Notes under the pieces: generated by a model
Database searches by the model: none
What the model was told of the DNA's origin: nothing
What the model saw: only the letters and a program-made list of their open reading frames with translations
Program-made: the position numbers and the translations under genes
Assembly (NCBI GenBank): GCA_024274695.1
Contig: JAJSAI010000014.1
Location: forward strand, 1-57,875
Source of the DNA: an archaeon
GTDB lineage: Archaea; B1Sed10-29; JAJSAI01
Direction: 5' to 3'
DNA: 57,875 nt
Part shown: positions 55,470 to 57,875 of the stretch, in pieces
Numbering within the stretch: position 1 is the first letter of the stretch
How the letters are laid out: the number at the start of each line of letters is the position of its first letter

Positions 55470-57090
55470 ACTCCCTGAAACCCTCCTCGCATGACTCAAG
55501 AAACCTTTTCTTGTCAGGGCATACCCTGCCCCCGGACACCTTCTCCAGGCCCCCTTTCTTCCAGAGGAACACTGGCTCGAGTCCATCTTGCCCCATGACA
55601 CTCGCGTGGGTTACCCTTCTAACCTCGCGCCCAGAGGAGTAGTCTGTCCACCTGTTCTGGCACACTATGACGTCAAATCCGGTCAGGAACGCCTTCCCGA
55701 CCCCGAGGCTTTCAAGCCTTTGTACCGTCTGTTCTGGGCTTCTCGCGTGGAACGTGGCGAAGCAGCTTTTGCCCTGGCCAGCCAGCATCGTGTCAACCAG
55801 CGCGCTGACCTCCTCCCTTTTCCTGACCTCTCCCACGACCACCCTGTCCGGCCGCATTCTCATGGTGTCAGCCACGAGACTGCTCATGCTGGTCCCCTGG
55901 TCTTCTGAGCACACCATCCTCACCACGTGCTCGTGAGGCGCGACTATCTCAGGAGTCTCCTCCACGATCACTATCCTCTCGTTCAGCGGGACGAGGCACA
56001 GGAGAGCGTTCAGGGTAGTTGTTTTCCCTGACCCTGTGCTGCCGCACACCAGGACATTCCGTCCTTCTAAGATCTTTTCCCAAAGCCAGGCTAGCAGTTC
56101 AGGAGTGCACGTTCCGTTCCGGATAAGGGAGCCTGGAGTGAGAGGCTCTTTCCGGAACTTCCGTATAGTGAGCACTGTTCCTCCAGCGCTCACGGGCGGT
56201 TGCACGGCGTGAATCCTGCCCAGGGGGATGTCCGCGTTTATCCTCGGCGTCTTAGCGGATAACCTCCTGCCGAGGCCCCTCGCCATCTTGTTGGCTATCT
56301 GAACGATCTTCTGGTCGGACGTGAAGCGCACGTTCGTGTCAGGCCACCCGTGTTCTGAGTGGTACACCCTTACGGGGCTTCCGGGGCCTGTCACTGTCAC
56401 TTCCTCCACAAGAGGGTCCTGCAGGAACTCTGACAGGACAGAATACCCTCTGAGCTCTTTCTCCATCTCCTGGACCAGGAACTCTCTTGTGCCTGGAGAG
56501 AGGATAACTCTCTGCCTTTCACAGTATTCTTCAAGCTCTTCCTCTGGCTCGAACCTGGGCTTTCCAAGAGAATGTTTCAGCAGACCGTGAAGAACCTTTG
56601 CCTCTTCTATCCACGGTGGCCTTCTTTTGGTCACGTACCACTTTTTTCCTTCCTCGTCCTCGCATATCATGGCGCGGTCGTTTTCCCATTCCACCCTCGC
56701 GGGCAGGATCTTTCTTTTCTCGTACCCGAGAAGAGAGTCCACTATCTTCTTCTCCGAATCGTTCAGCACCATCTCAATCGCGGAATAAGGGCATGAAGAA
56801 ACGCACGCCGGAAACCCTCTTGAGTAGCACAGGTCGCACTTGACTGCCTTTCTTCCCTTTATTAGCACGGCCTGGAACGGGCAGGCGCGGGCGCAAGCTC
56901 CGCACCCGTCGCACTCTTCAGCAAGTATCACAGGAAAACCGTTTGACAGGACGACAGCGTTTTTCGGGCAGGCGGTCACGCACTCCAGGCTGCAGTGGTC
57001 TGGATCGCACCTTAGCAGTGCCTTCATTTCCTCTGCTCCATCCGCTTTCTCGCAGGCGCACGCCCCGCACCCGACGCACGCGCTCTTCAT
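55426..57090 (-). CDS. Polyferredoxin-fused secretion/pilus ATPase (TadA/CpaF family)
   Basis: The 554-residue fusion has residues 1-105 as an iron-sulfur domain with 16 cysteines at about 5, 8, 11, 13, 28, 33, 37, 41, 60, 63, 66, 70, 85, 88, 96 and 100. That is enough for four [4Fe-4S] clusters and matches HycB/CooF-type ferredoxins (CDGCGACARACP; CVSSCP). A linker follows, then a full CpaF/TadA ATPase: Walker A GSTGSGKTT (about 350), EETPEI, Walker B RPDRVVVGEVR and the His box ATFHARSPEQT. A TATA-like box fits the ATG at 57090 better than one 15 nt upstream. It is followed by two TadC genes. Redox control of a pilus motor is inference. Confidence 0.88.
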   Translation of the reverse strand: MKSACVGCGACACEKADGAEEMKALLRCDPDHCSLECVTACPKNAVVLSNGFPVILAEECDGCGACARACPFQAVLIKGRKAVKCDLCYSRGFPACVSSCPYSAIEMVLNDSEKKIVDSLLGYEKRKILPARVEWENDRAMICEDEEGKKWYVTKRRPPWIEEAKVLHGLLKHSLGKPRFEPEEELEEYCERQRVILSPGTREFLVQEMEKELRGYSVLSEFLQDPLVEEVTVTGPGSPVRVYHSEHGWPDTNVRFTSDQKIVQIANKMARGLGRRLSAKTPRINADIPLGRIHAVQPPVSAGGTVLTIRKFRKEPLTPGSLIRNGTCTPELLAWLWEKILEGRNVLVCGSTGSGKTTTLNALLCLVPLNERIVIVEETPEIVAPHEHVVRMVCSEDQGTSMSSLVADTMRMRPDRVVVGEVRKREEVSALVDTMLAGQGKSCFATFHARSPEQTVQRLESLGVGKAFLTGFDVIVCQNRWTDYSSGREVRRVTHASVMGQDGLEPVFLWKKGGLEKVSGGRVCPDKKRFLESCEEGFREYASRATALVLGKRV

Positions 57091-57113
57091 GATATGCAGG
57101 CGCATCGCATGAT

Positions 57114-57123
57114 ACTATAAAAC
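57114..57123 (-). promoter_or_regulatory. TATA-like box of the polyferredoxin-ATPase operon
   Basis: On the minus strand gttttatagt lies about 28 nt before the ATG at 57090, the leaderless spacing, and only about 14 nt before the alternative ATG at 57105. This decides the start. Confidence 0.5.
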
Positions 57124-57142
57124 GAGTGGGAAAAGTATGTTG

Positions 57143-57472
57143 TCACACGGGCTCGGGTTTCAACCGGATTTTTTCCCCTGGCTTCAGGCCTTCGGCTTTC
57201 CCCACGGGCATTTCCACCAGGAACTTGGCCTGCTTTTTTGGGATCACGAGGGGTCTGAATGGTTTCACTCTGTCCACCTGGATGACCCTGTACTCCTCGT
57301 CAAGCCACACCGCGTCAAAAGGAAAGAAGACGAAAAAAGAGTGGATGCTGTTCCGGAGTTTTCCCTTCTTGTCGAACACGAACAGAAGGGGTCTTTCGTG
57401 TTTTTTCCTGAACATGAGTCCTCTGAACTTCTTCCAGGGCGTGTCACACAACTCGTAGTCGCGCAGGATCAT
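57143..57472 (-). CDS. DUF192 family protein
   Basis: The 109-residue protein has DUF192 features: TPWKKFRGLMFRKK near the start, LLFVFDKKGKLRNSIHSFFV, FPFDAVWLDEEYRVI and a C-terminal FLVEMPVGKAEGLKPGEKI. The family is often exported in other organisms, but no signal peptide is present here. It lies between a pilin and the Fe-S ATPase in the same direction; function unknown. Confidence 0.88.
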   Translation of the reverse strand: MILRDYELCDTPWKKFRGLMFRKKHERPLLFVFDKKGKLRNSIHSFFVFFPFDAVWLDEEYRVIQVDRVKPFRPLVIPKKQAKFLVEMPVGKAEGLKPGEKIRLKPEPV

Positions 57473-57479
57473 CTTCTCA

Positions 57480-57875
57480 TCACTTCCAGCACACGCTCAC
57501 GTTCCTGGAAAGTCTCTTGAAATCGTTCTCCAGGATAATGCTCACGGTGGTGGTGTTAGTGCAGTCTGTGGTGCAGTTGTAGAACGCGTCACAGTAGGCC
57601 GCCAGGGGCCCGGAAGAATATGAGATGTTAATGTCAAGCGCTTTTGAGGACGCGTACCACTCTGCGTACTTGCTGAAGTCTGAGATCCTGGCTGTGTTCG
57701 CTGGGTCCATTCTGACAACGTACGCCATTTCCCTGCTGATCTCCTGGAACACTGATTCTGCGGTCCCGGTTTCCTCCACGTTCTGCTCTGCTCTGTGGAA
57801 GTAGCTCACGTACGCTGCAGCAACCCCCGCGACCACGATTATCATCAGGTACGCTGCGATTATGTAGAACTGGCC
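57480..57875 (-). CDS. Pilin-like protein, N-terminus cut by window edge
   Basis: The frame is open to the window end and begins (from the edge) GQFYIIAAYLMIIVVAGVAAA. This is the G-Q of a class III signal followed by a hydrophobic helix, then a soluble domain of about 100 residues with cysteines (CDAFYNCTTDCTN) and Asn-X-Ser/Thr sites. The missing residues would be only the short basic leader before G-Q. It is the first visible gene of the second pilus locus. Confidence 0.75.
   Translation of the reverse strand, partial: GQFYIIAAYLMIIVVAGVAAAYVSYFHRAEQNVEETGTAESVFQEISREMAYVVRMDPANTARISDFSKYAEWYASSKALDINISYSSGPLAAYCDAFYNCTTDCTNTTTVSIILENDFKRLSRNVSVCWK

Noticed and set aside
1-57875. CRISPR arrays, insertion sequences, integrase attachment sites, rRNA
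   Set aside because: No regular direct-repeat array, no transposase or integrase motif and no rRNA-like sequence were recognised. tRNA genes show no flanking partial repeats that would suggest integration.

Overview
The window is archaeal chromosomal DNA of moderate GC content. The evidence is: ribosomal protein eL40; family B DNA polymerase; archaeal Trm5, NreA, Nth, PAC2 and DUF63-type genes; a tRNA gene with a bulge-helix-bulge intron; AT-rich TATA-like boxes about 25-30 nt upstream of many start codons (leaderless mRNAs); and pilins with class III (R/K-G-Q) signals. Very dense packing with many ATGA overlaps, many small membrane and coiled-coil proteins and giant surface proteins suggest a small-genome DPANN-type lineage. 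That placement is inference; I cannot name the phylum.

Region 1 (1-24.3 kb) is mostly housekeeping. It holds a cut membrane protein, eL40 with an HTH regulator, tRNA-Leu(GAG), an EF-Tu-like protein without a P-loop, and an MBL-fold hydrolase. Then come PEP synthase next to an aminotransferase broken by an in-frame TAA, a Trm-G10-like methylase, an HD protein, endonuclease III, an HhH protein, an alpha/beta hydrolase and a HAD phosphatase. tRNA-Arg(TCG) with a 107-nt intron follows, then methionine aminopeptidase overlapping PolB, Trm5 overlapping NreA (both PolB and NreA end in PIP-box-like motifs), DUF63, tRNA-Gly(CCC), tRNA-Leu(CAG), an HDAC-family hydrolase and a HerA-like protein whose Walker motifs are gone.

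Region 2 (24.3-50.7 kb) is a cell-surface and type IV pilus island. It starts with a run of small membrane proteins, three of them related tandem copies. It continues with a 2566-residue surface protein with repeated Ig/prealbumin-like modules, an exosortase/archaeosortase-family protease, a pilus ATPase, a double TadC/FlaJ platform protein and an array of seven short pilin-like proteins, one only 47 residues long. It ends with a 1601-residue membrane/surface protein and a Cys-rich secreted protein, both finishing in a Pro motif, a membrane helix and an Arg-rich tail, which resembles an exosortase sorting signal.

Region 3 (50.7-57.9 kb) has a zinc-ribbon protein, a flavin-reductase-like protein, a DUF473-like protein, a PAC2 protein and a lipoprotein. 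A second, compact pilus locus follows: two separate TadC-like proteins, a secretion ATPase fused to a 16-cysteine polyferredoxin, a DUF192 protein and a pilin cut by the window edge.

The strongest candidates for something undescribed are the polyferredoxin-ATPase fusion, and the exosortase together with its possible substrates in the pilus island. No CRISPR array, insertion sequence or rRNA was seen. No stretch longer than about 120 bases lacks a gene call.
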